Assembly (NCBI GenBank): GCA_964627845.1
Contig: CAZVKL010000003.1
Coordinates: forward strand, 1 to 64,000
DNA from: DUUI01 sp964627845
GTDB lineage: Bacteria > Bacillota_I > Bacilli_A > Erysipelotrichales > Erysipelotrichaceae
Direction of reading: 5' to 3'
Length of the DNA: 64,000 nt
Each line of letters starts with the position of its first letter. Position 1 is the first letter of the stretch. The notes beneath the pieces are model-generated. The model made no database searches. It had not been told where the DNA came from and was given only the letters and a program-made list of their open reading frames with translations. The position numbers and the translations under genes are program-made. Below are positions 43,542 through 51,218 of the stretch, in pieces.

Positions 43542-44216
43542 ATGTTAAATCAAATTAAAGGAAAATTAATCGTATCTTGTCAAGCATTACCTAATGAACC
43601 ATTGCATTCGTCCTTCATTATGGGAAGAATGGCCTTAGCCGCAAAACAAGCTGGAGCAGCTGGAATACGTGCTCAAGGAGTTGAGGATATTCAAGAGATT
43701 ATGTCAGTGGTGGATTGTCCAGTGATTGGAATTATTAAGCGTGATTATCCAGATAGTGATGTCTATATTACCCCAACAAAAAAAGAAGTAGAAGAGTTAC
43801 TAGCGACGAATTGTCAGATGATTGCTTTGGATGCAACCTTAAGGGATCGTCCAAACGATGAATTATTAAGTGAGTTAGTCAAACAGATACATGAACAGGG
43901 TGTATTAGCCATGGCTGATTGTTCGACAATTGAGGAAGCGATTCAAGCACAAGAAATTGGCTTTGATTGTGTTTCAACGACACTGGCTGGTTATACACCC
44001 TATTCAAAGAATGTGGATGGACCAAATTTTGAGTTATTAAAACAGATGTTAGAACAATGCAGCATTCCAGTCATTGCGGAGGGAAAAATTAATACACCTC
44101 AAGAATTAAAAGAAGTCATGGATCTTGGGGTCCACAGTGCTGTGGTTGGTGGCGCAATCACTCGACCTCAACAAATTGCGAAACGATTCATTGATGTCCT
44201 GAGCGAATCAGAATAA
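43542..44216 (+). CDS. nanE: N-acetylmannosamine-6-phosphate 2-epimerase NanE
   Basis: TIM-barrel epimerase of 224 aa converting ManNAc-6-P to GlcNAc-6-P. KLIVSCQALPNEPLH at the N-terminus, GIRAQGVEDI near residue 42, IGIIKRDYPDSDVYITPT near 65 and VIAEGKINTPQELKEVMDLG near 180 follow the family closely. It is the last gene before a strong terminator, in the nucleoside operon. No other sialic acid or amino sugar gene is in the window, so its placement is unusual. Confidence 0.9.
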   Translation: MLNQIKGKLIVSCQALPNEPLHSSFIMGRMALAAKQAGAAGIRAQGVEDIQEIMSVVDCPVIGIIKRDYPDSDVYITPTKKEVEELLATNCQMIALDATLRDRPNDELLSELVKQIHEQGVLAMADCSTIEEAIQAQEIGFDCVSTTLAGYTPYSKNVDGPNFELLKQMLEQCSIPVIAEGKINTPQELKEVMDLGVHSAVVGGAITRPQQIAKRFIDVLSESE

Positions 44217-44221
44217 TTCAA

Positions 44222-44258
44222 CCCGTTAAGGTTTTGTACTTGACGGGACCTTTTTTTT
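44222..44258 (+). terminator. Terminator of the nucleoside operon
   Basis: A 9-bp stem (44222-44230 with 44239-44247, one G-U) has an 8-base loop, then ACC and eight T. Its 3' arm also contains the -35 box of the rpsP promoter. Confidence 0.88.
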
Positions 44259-44268
44259 ATTATATACT
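44240..44268 (+). promoter_or_regulatory. rpsP operon promoter overlapping the terminator
   Basis: TTGACG (44240-44245) and TATACT (44263-44268) are 17 bases apart. The -35 box lies in the terminator's 3' arm and the T run fills the spacer. Confidence 0.75.
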
Positions 44269-44294
44269 TCTCAAGGAAAGTCGAGGTAAAGTCT

Positions 44295-44564
44295 ATGGCT
44301 GTAAAATTACGCTTAGCAAGACATGGAGCAAAAAGAGATCCGTTCTACCGTATTGTTGCTTCTGATTCAAGATCACCACGTGATGGTCGTTTTATAGAAA
44401 TTATTGGATATTATGATCCAACAAGACAACCAGCAGAAGTTAAAATTGATGAAGAAAAAGCACTTAAATGGTTAAGTGAAGGGGCACAACCTTCTGATAC
44501 TGTTCGTAATCTTTTTTCTAAACAAGGTCTTATCAAAAAACATACTGAAAGTAAGAACAAATAG
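44295..44564 (+). CDS. rpsP: Small ribosomal subunit protein bS16
   Basis: Ribosomal protein S16, 89 aa, beginning MAVKLRLARHGAKRDPFYRIV, the conserved start of the family, with IIGYYDPT near residue 36. The length is typical of Bacillota. It opens the rpsP-khpA-rimM-trmD-rplS cluster. TCGAGGTAA is the ribosome binding region. Confidence 0.97.
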   Translation: MAVKLRLARHGAKRDPFYRIVASDSRSPRDGRFIEIIGYYDPTRQPAEVKIDEEKALKWLSEGAQPSDTVRNLFSKQGLIKKHTESKNK

Positions 44565-44566
44565 TT

Positions 44567-44818
44567 ATGAGTGAAGTCGAAAAAATATTATTTGATTTAA
44601 TTCATCCAATTGTTGACCACAAAGATATGTTAACTGTGAAGCAATTAGAGAGTATTAATGAAAATGAAATTATCCTCATGATTTATGCTAAAAACGATGA
44701 CATTGGTCGTCTAATTGGTAAAAAAGGGACGATGGCCAATGCCTTGCGTCAAGTGATGGGTATTTCTGGCAGAATGCTCAACAAGAAAATCAACTTAAAA
44801 TTTGAAGCTATCGAATAA
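44567..44818 (+). CDS. khpA: KhpA family KH-domain RNA-binding protein
   Basis: Small RNA-binding protein of 83 aa with one KH domain. The GxxG loop is IGKKGTM near residue 48 (LIGKKGTMANALRQVM). KhpA (YlqC) works with KhpB in Bacillota and affects cell division and mRNA fate. It starts 2 bases after the rpsP stop without a ribosome binding site, so it depends on coupling. Confidence 0.92.
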   Translation: MSEVEKILFDLIHPIVDHKDMLTVKQLESINENEIILMIYAKNDDIGRLIGKKGTMANALRQVMGISGRMLNKKINLKFEAIE

Positions 44819-45300
44819 TGATTAAATTTGGAACTATTCTAAAACCAGTCGGACTTCAAGGAGAAGTAAGAGTTTTCTCTGATTCGGATTTTACTAAGGA
44901 GCGATTAGTGAAGGGTCAACGATTTTTGGTCGATGGCCAAACATTAACAGTCTCTAAATCAAGTAGTAGCGGGAATGTCCATAAAGTAAAATTCAAGGAA
45001 ATCAATTCCATTGAACAAGCTGAAAAATTCAGACAACGTGATTTAATGATTGAAGAATTAGATGATTCTCTTCTAAATGAAGATGAATACTTCTTTACTG
45101 ATTTGATTGGAACACAAGTGTTTGAAAATAATCAGCATGTTGGGGAAGTGATTGATGTGATTGAAGCCAGTGCGCATCCGTTACTGAAGATTAAAACTGA
45201 ACACGAGGAATTCTATTTACCTTTTGTGAAGGCGTTTGTTTTAGAGGTTAACATTAATGAACGAAGGATTGAAGTCAACTTAATTGAGGGACTGCGATGA
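44818..45300 (+). CDS. rimM: Ribosome maturation factor RimM
   Basis: 16S rRNA processing factor of 160 aa that binds S19 during 30S assembly. The N-terminal barrel starts FGTILKPVGLQGEVRVFSDS, and the PRC-barrel follows YFFTDLIGTQVFE near residue 90. FYLPFVKAFVLEVN near 131 is typical. The start shares a base with the khpA stop, and the end overlaps trmD by 4 bases. Confidence 0.95.
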   Translation: MIKFGTILKPVGLQGEVRVFSDSDFTKERLVKGQRFLVDGQTLTVSKSSSSGNVHKVKFKEINSIEQAEKFRQRDLMIEELDDSLLNEDEYFFTDLIGTQVFENNQHVGEVIDVIEASAHPLLKIKTEHEEFYLPFVKAFVLEVNINERRIEVNLIEGLR

Positions 45301-46007
45301 AGATTAAAATTTTAACCTTATTTCCAGAACAATTTATTGGATTTAAAGAAACTTCCATTATCAAGAAAGCTCAATTGAAAGGGTTAGTCGATATTGAACT
45401 GATTAATATCCGTGATTTCACCTTAGATAAACATAACCGAGTGGATGATAAACCTTATGGTGGTGGTGCTGGGCTTGTGATGCGGGCTCAACCTGTCTTA
45501 GACGCTTTGCGAAGTGTTAGAAGCAGTGAGTCAAAAGTCATCGTTCCAAGTGCCTCTGGAAAGGTTTATGATCAGTCTTGGGCCATTGAATTATCAAAAG
45601 AGAAAGAATTAGTGATCATCTGTGGCCATTATGAGGGCATGGATGAGCGAATCATGGATGAAGTTGACCATCAATTTTGTATTGGAGACTATATTTTAAC
45701 CGGTGGTGAATTGCCGGCTATGATTATTAGTGATTCTGTTATTCGACTCTTAGAGGATGTTATTACCAAAGAATCTAATTTAGAAGAAAGTTTTGTTGAT
45801 GGGTTAGTTGAATACCCTCATTACACGACCCCTTATGACTATGAGGGGAAAACGGTTCCTGAAGTCCTTATTTCAGGACATCATGAAAAGATTAGAAAAT
45901 ATCGATTAAAAGAGTCTCTTAGAAGAACCAAACTGAATCGACCTGATCTTTTAAAAAAGAAAGAATTATCTCAAGAGGAAATTGAACTCTTAAGAGAACT
46001 TGATTGA
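45297..46007 (+). CDS. trmD: tRNA (guanine37-N1)-methyltransferase TrmD
   Basis: SPOUT methyltransferase of 236 aa making m1G37 in tRNA. KILTLFPEQF at the start, DDKPYGGGAGLVMRAQPV near residue 50, and the knot motif IGDYILTGGELPAMIISD near 127 are diagnostic. The start overlaps rimM (ATGA). Confidence 0.97.
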   Translation: MKIKILTLFPEQFIGFKETSIIKKAQLKGLVDIELINIRDFTLDKHNRVDDKPYGGGAGLVMRAQPVLDALRSVRSSESKVIVPSASGKVYDQSWAIELSKEKELVIICGHYEGMDERIMDEVDHQFCIGDYILTGGELPAMIISDSVIRLLEDVITKESNLEESFVDGLVEYPHYTTPYDYEGKTVPEVLISGHHEKIRKYRLKESLRRTKLNRPDLLKKKELSQEEIELLRELD

Positions 46008-46040
46008 TTTTCTAGAGTCAATATGTTAAAGTTATAAAGC

Positions 46041-46077
46041 TTTTGGTTCCGCTGTTAGTACTGAATATGAACCAAAA
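46041..46077 (+). promoter_or_regulatory. L19-type leader hairpin before rplS
   Basis: A 9-bp perfect stem TTTTGGTTC / GAACCAAAA (46041-46049 with 46069-46077) encloses CGCTGTTAGTACTGAATAT in the 90-base gap between trmD and rplS. Small L19 leader motifs occur at this place in Bacillota, so autoregulation by L19 is likely. There is no T run, so control would be on translation or mRNA stability. Confidence 0.6.
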
Positions 46078-46097
46078 TAAAGAAGGAGTGTGTCAAG

Positions 46098-46445
46098 ATG
46101 AATTTAGGATTAGTACAAGAAATAACTAAATCTCAGTTAAAGACAGATTTACCAGAATTAAGACCTGGTTATACTGTCCGTGTTGATGTTCGCATTAAAG
46201 AAGGCGACAAAACAAGAATTCAGGCTTTCGAAGGCGTGATTATCGCTAAAGAAGGTGGCGGAATTAGCGAATCTATTCTTGTCAGAAAGATTTCAAATGG
46301 TGTTGGAGTTGAACGTAAATTCCCACTACATTCACCAATCATTGCTGATATTACGGTTGTTCGTAAAGGACGAGTTCGTCGTACTAAGTTATTTTACTTA
46401 CGCGAGCGTTCAGGTAGAGCAGCACGTCTTAAAGAAATTCGTTAA
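46098..46445 (+). CDS. rplS: Large ribosomal subunit protein bL19
   Basis: Ribosomal protein L19, 115 aa, at the subunit interface. The core RPGYTVRVDVRIKEGDKTRIQAFEG and the C-terminal FYLRERSGRAARLKEIR are highly conserved. AAGGAGTG precedes the ATG. A strong terminator follows. Confidence 0.97.
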   Translation: MNLGLVQEITKSQLKTDLPELRPGYTVRVDVRIKEGDKTRIQAFEGVIIAKEGGGISESILVRKISNGVGVERKFPLHSPIIADITVVRKGRVRRTKLFYLRERSGRAARLKEIR

Positions 46446-46449
46446 AACG

Positions 46450-46474
46450 AGCCGTTATCAAAACGGCTTTTTTT
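46450..46474 (+). terminator. Terminator after rplS
   Basis: The stem AGCCGTT / AACGGCT (46450-46456 with 46462-46468) has a 5-base loop and seven T. It ends only 6 bases before the lepB start. Confidence 0.88.
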
Positions 46475-46480
46475 GAAATT

Positions 46481-47026
46481 ATGAGAAGAAAACCTTATCT
46501 GTGGTCATTATTTAAATCAATTTTATTAGCATTAATCCTTGTTTTAATTATTAATACATGGTTTTTTAAACCTGTAAAGGTTATTGGAAACTCAATGTTT
46601 CCAACACTCCAGGACGGACAACAAGGATTTTCTTCTGTCTTTGCTTTAAACACACAAGGACTAAAGCGCTTTGATGTGGTCGTCGTAAAAGCAGATGACG
46701 ATTATTTGGTGAAACGAGTCATTGGATTACCAAATGAAACCATCGAATTTAATAATGAACAGTTATTGATTAACGGCCAAATAGTTGACCAATATTTTTT
46801 AAACCAACAACATGTTGAACAATTAAAACAATCCTATATTCAGTTTACTGCGGATTTTGGTCCAATAACCATTGCTAACGATGAATATTTCTTAATGGGG
46901 GATAATCGCCCATTATCAATTGATTCACGTTTTAGTCAATATGGTCCTTTTAAAGAAGATGCAATTATTTCAAAAGACTTATATGTTGTCTATCCATTTT
47001 CTCAATTTAAGAAAGTAGGTCATTAA
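46481..47026 (+). CDS. lepB: Signal peptidase I
   Basis: Membrane serine protease of 181 aa that removes signal peptides. One N-terminal helix (about residues 11-28) precedes the catalytic serine in GNSMFPTL near residue 38 and the lysine in DYLVKRVIGLPNE near 78. GDNRPLSIDSRFSQYGP near 145 is box E. There is no ribosome binding site, and the ATG follows the rplS terminator by 6 bases, so expression needs readthrough, a hidden promoter or leaderless initiation. Confidence 0.93.
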   Translation: MRRKPYLWSLFKSILLALILVLIINTWFFKPVKVIGNSMFPTLQDGQQGFSSVFALNTQGLKRFDVVVVKADDDYLVKRVIGLPNETIEFNNEQLLINGQIVDQYFLNQQHVEQLKQSYIQFTADFGPITIANDEYFLMGDNRPLSIDSRFSQYGPFKEDAIISKDLYVVYPFSQFKKVGH

Positions 47027-47027
47027 C

Positions 47028-47879
47028 ATGAGTGTCCAGTGGTTTCCAGGTCATATGACCAAAGCGATCCGCCAAATCCAACAACGAATCTCAGAAGTGG
47101 ATATGGTCATCGAATGTCGTGATGCTCGGATTCCTTTTTCCTCAAGTAATCCAGTGATTGATCAGATTATCGGAAACAAGCCTCGTTTAATTGTGCTGAC
47201 TAAGAAAGATTTAGCCATCAATTCAATCACAAGTGAATGGATTGAATTCTTACAACAAGAAGAAACACAGGTCGTTGTTTTAAATGTGCTTAAAGATAAT
47301 GTCCAGCGTCATATTTTAAACGGTTGCATGGCCGCCATGAAACCAAAACATGATCGTGATTTAGCGCGTGGAATTAAACCGAGAATGATTCGCGCCTTAA
47401 TATTAGGGGTGCCAAATGTGGGGAAATCGACCCTCATGAATCGTTTGTTTAAAAAGAAAGTGGCCGATGTCTCGAATCGACCAGGGGTTACCCGAGCGCT
47501 TAAGAAAGTTAAAGTGTCAGAAAAATTAGAAGTCATTGACAGCCCAGGTTTACTGTGGCCAAAATTTGACGATGTAAGAATTGGCTATCACTTAGCACTT
47601 TGTTTAAGTGTTAAAGAAACGGGTTATCAAATCGATGATGTCATAAAATATGGTCTTCAACAATTAAGTGAAGTGTATGAAGAGAAGCTTCTTGAGACCT
47701 ATCAAGTAGAGTCACTCGATAATTTAGACGCAATCAAAGAATCAGTCTCAAATTTAAGAAATCAACCCCTTGATCGAGGGGCACAATTGATCTTGTCAGA
47801 TATTCAAAACCATAAATTTGGTCCAATGAGTTGGGAGCGTTATGATACATTTCGAGAAACCTTATTGGAAACAGAATAA
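47028..47879 (+). CDS. rbgA: Ribosome biogenesis GTPase RbgA (YlqF)
   Basis: Circularly permuted GTPase of 283 aa needed for late 50S assembly. MSVQWFPGHMTKA opens the protein. The G4 motif LTKKD near residue 56 comes before G1 GVPNVGKST near 128 and G3 DSPG near 173, the hallmark of permutation. The start is 1 base after the lepB stop with a weak AGGT site. Confidence 0.95.
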   Translation: MSVQWFPGHMTKAIRQIQQRISEVDMVIECRDARIPFSSSNPVIDQIIGNKPRLIVLTKKDLAINSITSEWIEFLQQEETQVVVLNVLKDNVQRHILNGCMAAMKPKHDRDLARGIKPRMIRALILGVPNVGKSTLMNRLFKKKVADVSNRPGVTRALKKVKVSEKLEVIDSPGLLWPKFDDVRIGYHLALCLSVKETGYQIDDVIKYGLQQLSEVYEEKLLETYQVESLDNLDAIKESVSNLRNQPLDRGAQLILSDIQNHKFGPMSWERYDTFRETLLETE

Positions 47880-48420
47880 ACTTGTTTTAGGTTTAGATGA
47901 AGCGGGCCGTGGTCCCTTGGCTGGGCCAGTGGTTGTGGCAGGGGTAATCCTTAAACCTAATCTTTATCATCCTGATTTAAACGATTCAAAGAAATTGTCA
48001 GTTAAGAAACGACAGGTTCTATTTGAGTGGATCGTTGAGAATGCACATTTAATCGAGGTTGAAATATTGAGTGAAAAAGAAATTGATGCATCCAATATTT
48101 ATGCCTGTGCGCAACTTGGCATGCAACGCCTAGCGGATAAAGTACAAGTTGACTGTGTTTTAAGTGATGCGATGCCACTGATGTGTGGTTGTGATTTTCA
48201 AGCAATCATCAAAGGGGATCAAAAAAGCGTCAGCATTGCTGCAGCAAGCATTATTGCTAAAGTCATACGAGATGATATTATGACAATATATGATCGACTC
48301 TATCCTGAATATGGTTTTAAGAAGCATAAAGGGTATCCAACCAAGGCGCATTATCAAGCAATTAAAGAGTATGGTGCTTGCGCAATTCATCGACAAACAT
48401 TTAGATTGTATAAAGATTAG
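47842..48420 (+). CDS. rnhB: Ribonuclease HII
   Basis: RNase HII of 192 aa, which removes ribonucleotides from DNA. GLDEAGRGPLAGPVVVAGV near residue 17, DSKKLS near 49 and the later catalytic Asp in VLSDAMPL near 107 are visible. The start overlaps rbgA by 38 bases with GGGAG 4 bases before the ATG. Its stop codon is inside the stem of a terminator. Bacillus RnhB has a longer N-terminus. Confidence 0.94.
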   Translation: MIHFEKPYWKQNKLVLGLDEAGRGPLAGPVVVAGVILKPNLYHPDLNDSKKLSVKKRQVLFEWIVENAHLIEVEILSEKEIDASNIYACAQLGMQRLADKVQVDCVLSDAMPLMCGCDFQAIIKGDQKSVSIAAASIIAKVIRDDIMTIYDRLYPEYGFKKHKGYPTKAHYQAIKEYGACAIHRQTFRLYKD

Positions 48421-48436
48421 GAACACTAATCTTTTT
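48412..48436 (+). terminator. Terminator overlapping the rnhB stop
   Basis: A 9-bp perfect stem (48412-48420 with 48426-48434) has loop GAACA and a T run to 48436. The dprA start codon follows 8 bases later. Confidence 0.82.
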
Positions 48437-48444
48437 CTCATCTA

Positions 48445-49206
48445 ATGAGTATGAGAGAAAAATTAATTAACCTAGCTATTTATCATAAAGGAAATTACAA
48501 TAAGATTTTAAAGGCCATTTCAACCAAGAAATGGGTGAGTCCCCAAATGACTCAGTTTAAAACAGTGGTTATCTATGATAAGTTCTACCCAAAAAGCTAT
48601 TATCGTTTACAATATCCACCACTCGTGTTATTTTATGAAGGAAACATTGATTTATATAATCATCCTTGCATAAGTGTTGTCGGCTCTAGAACGCTAGATT
48701 TATACAGTGAGAGAACAACGACACAATTGGTTGATATTATTAAGAAAAAATACGTGATTGTTTCAGGTTGTGCTAAAGGGATCGATACGATTGCTCATCA
48801 ATCTGCATTAAATGGTGGTAAAACCATTGGTATCTTAGGTTGTGGTTTGGATATTGTGTATCCTAAGTGCAATCAATCGCTGATTGAAACAATTAAACAA
48901 AAACATTGTCTCGTGTCAGAATTTCCAGATGGTGTTCAACCTTTAAAACATCATTTTCCGTGGCGAAATCGATTAATTGCAGCCAGTAGTCATAGTCTGT
49001 GGGTTATGTCAGGAAAGATTAAAAGTGGGACCATGCACACCATCAATCAAGCCATGGAGCTTGATAATGAGATCTATGCACTGCCACATCCTTATCAAAG
49101 TGAGTTATCAGGTGCGCCTCACTTGAGTGTGAATCAAGGCGCGACCTTATTAAATAAAGAAGTCATCGAAGACTTAATGAATCAAGAAGTTAGGAGTAGT
49201 TCATGA
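48445..49206 (+). CDS. dprA: DNA processing protein DprA (Smf)
   Basis: RecA loader in natural transformation, 253 aa. The extended Rossmann domain has SVVGSRTLDLYSER near residue 75, VSGCAKGIDTIAHQSALNGG near 110, LGCGLDIVYP near 132 and FPWRNRLIAA near 172. It is shorter than Bacillus DprA at both ends, and the winged helix is reduced. No other competence gene is in the window. There is no Shine-Dalgarno site. The gene begins just after a terminator and overlaps topA by 4 bases. Confidence 0.93.
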   Translation: MSMREKLINLAIYHKGNYNKILKAISTKKWVSPQMTQFKTVVIYDKFYPKSYYRLQYPPLVLFYEGNIDLYNHPCISVVGSRTLDLYSERTTTQLVDIIKKKYVIVSGCAKGIDTIAHQSALNGGKTIGILGCGLDIVYPKCNQSLIETIKQKHCLVSEFPDGVQPLKHHFPWRNRLIAASSHSLWVMSGKIKSGTMHTINQAMELDNEIYALPHPYQSELSGAPHLSVNQGATLLNKEVIEDLMNQEVRSSS

Positions 49207-51218
49207 AAAAATTAGTCATTGTAGAGTCTCCCTCTAAATCGAAAACAATTGAAAAGTATTTGGGAGATGAATTTAAAGTTGTCAGTTCAAAAGGTCATAT
49301 TAGAGACTTAGCCACCAAAGGAAAAGAGGGACTAGGGGTCGATGTGGATGATCAATTTCAGGCAACGTATATTGTTAATAAAGATAAAAAAGACGTTGTT
49401 AAACAACTTAAGAAAGATGCTCAAAAAGTTGAGAAAGTGTATTTGGCAACGGACCCGGACCGAGAAGGAGAGGCCATTTCGTATCACTTGGCTCAAGAGC
49501 TTGGGGTCGATATTGATGATCAAAACCGTGTCGTCTTTAATGAAATTACGAAAGATGCGGTTTTAAATGCGTTTAATCAACCTCGTCAAATTGATATGGA
49601 TTTAGTGAAATCACAGGAAACACGTCGAATTTTAGATCGAATCATCGGTTTTAAGCTCTCGAAATTACTTAAAAGTAAAATTCGTTCTAAATCTGCAGGA
49701 CGAGTTCAATCGGTAGCATTAAAGATTATTGTTGATCGTGAAAAAGAGATTAAGAAGTTTAAACCAACTGAATATTGGAGCATTAAAGCCATCTTTAATG
49801 AAAAACGAAAAGAGTTTGAAGCATCATTAGAGAAAGCAAACAATAAGAAAATAAAAATCGACAATGAAGAACAAGCTCAAGCCATTTTAAAAGTAGTGGA
49901 AGGGCCTTTAACACTCGATAAAATCACGCAACGAAATCGAAAGAAAGAATCAAAGCTAATTTTTATTACATCAACATTACAACAAGAGGCGGCGAATAAA
50001 TTAAACTTTAATTCTCGTAAAACAATGCGAGTTGCTCAAAAATTATATGAAGGGGTTCAATTAAGCGATGAACTGGTAGGGTTAATCACTTATATGCGTA
50101 CGGACTCTAATCGTATGTCACAAGGTTTTGTTGATGCGACATTAGACTATATTAAAGATGAGTATGGTAAAGAATACGTCGGGAAATATCGCTTTTCTTC
50201 GAAAGCGAGTGCACAAGATGCGCATGAAGGGATTCGTGTGACAGACATTCATCGAACACCTGAGAGCATTAAATCATTTTTAACCAATGATGAATTTAAA
50301 CTTTATTCACTCATTTATGCTCGAAGTCTTGCTTCACTGATGGCACCAGCAAAACAGTTAAGCTTAAAGTATAGTTTCCTTAAGAATGGTTACGAATTTG
50401 TGGCTAATGGTATTACGACCACATTTGATGGTTATACCAAAGTCTATGGTAAATATGAGTCGACCAGCGAAACACTGTTACCTGAACTTGAAGAAAAACA
50501 AGCATATACGCCAGAGAAACTGGAGCCGAATCAACACTTTACGCAACCACCACTTCGTTTTAATGAAGCGCGATTAATTAAAGAACTGGAAGAGAATGGG
50601 ATTGGTCGCCCAAGTACCTATTCTATGATTATGGATACCATTGTTTCAAGAGGTTATGTTGAGTACAAAGCAGCCAGTGAAACCTCCAAGGCAAAAGTGT
50701 TCATTCCAACAGAACAAGGGATGATGACAGATGAAAAATTAGGCGAACATTTTTCGGATATCATTAATGTCGAATATACGGCGAACATGGAAAAAGAACT
50801 CGATGAAATTGCTGAAGGTCAAGAAGATCATGTTCAAGCACTAAGAGAGTTTTATGATCGCTTTGACCCAATGGTTAAAAAAGCATATGACAATATGGAG
50901 AAAGCACCGCTTGAATATGTCGGTGAGAAATGTCCAGAAGATGGTGGCGAACTTGTCTATCGTTTTGGTCGTTTTGGTAAATTTATAGCTTGTGAAAACT
51001 ATCCAGATTGCAAGTATCATCGTCCATTAGCAAATAAAGTAAAGAAACCGGCTGAACCAACTGGGGAGGACTGTCCGGAATGTGGTAAACCGCTGGTGAC
51101 TCGCATTTCCCGCTATAACAAACAATTCGTGGCTTGTTCAGGTTTCCCTAAATGTCGATATATTAAACCTGGTTCAACCCAACCAATTGAGAAAAAAGAA
51201 GAAGAAAATGAAGATTAA
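49203..51218 (+). CDS. topA: DNA topoisomerase I
   Basis: Type IA topoisomerase of 671 aa that relaxes negative supercoils. The TOPRIM domain starts LVIVESPSKSKTIEKYLG, and ATDPDREGEAISYHL near residue 81 binds metal. The active-site tyrosine is in GLITYMRTDS near 298. Two C-terminal zinc-ribbon repeats follow residue 575. The second has all four cysteines (CPECGK...CSGFPKC). The first reads CPEDGG and lacks its second cysteine, so it may not bind zinc. Confidence 0.96.
   Translation: MKKLVIVESPSKSKTIEKYLGDEFKVVSSKGHIRDLATKGKEGLGVDVDDQFQATYIVNKDKKDVVKQLKKDAQKVEKVYLATDPDREGEAISYHLAQELGVDIDDQNRVVFNEITKDAVLNAFNQPRQIDMDLVKSQETRRILDRIIGFKLSKLLKSKIRSKSAGRVQSVALKIIVDREKEIKKFKPTEYWSIKAIFNEKRKEFEASLEKANNKKIKIDNEEQAQAILKVVEGPLTLDKITQRNRKKESKLIFITSTLQQEAANKLNFNSRKTMRVAQKLYEGVQLSDELVGLITYMRTDSNRMSQGFVDATLDYIKDEYGKEYVGKYRFSSKASAQDAHEGIRVTDIHRTPESIKSFLTNDEFKLYSLIYARSLASLMAPAKQLSLKYSFLKNGYEFVANGITTTFDGYTKVYGKYESTSETLLPELEEKQAYTPEKLEPNQHFTQPPLRFNEARLIKELEENGIGRPSTYSMIMDTIVSRGYVEYKAASETSKAKVFIPTEQGMMTDEKLGEHFSDIINVEYTANMEKELDEIAEGQEDHVQALREFYDRFDPMVKKAYDNMEKAPLEYVGEKCPEDGGELVYRFGRFGKFIACENYPDCKYHRPLANKVKKPAEPTGEDCPECGKPLVTRISRYNKQFVACSGFPKCRYIKPGSTQPIEKKEEENED

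Noticed and set aside
48445..49206. Natural competence locus
   Set aside because: DprA is present in its conserved place beside topA, but no com genes are in the window, so competence cannot be inferred.
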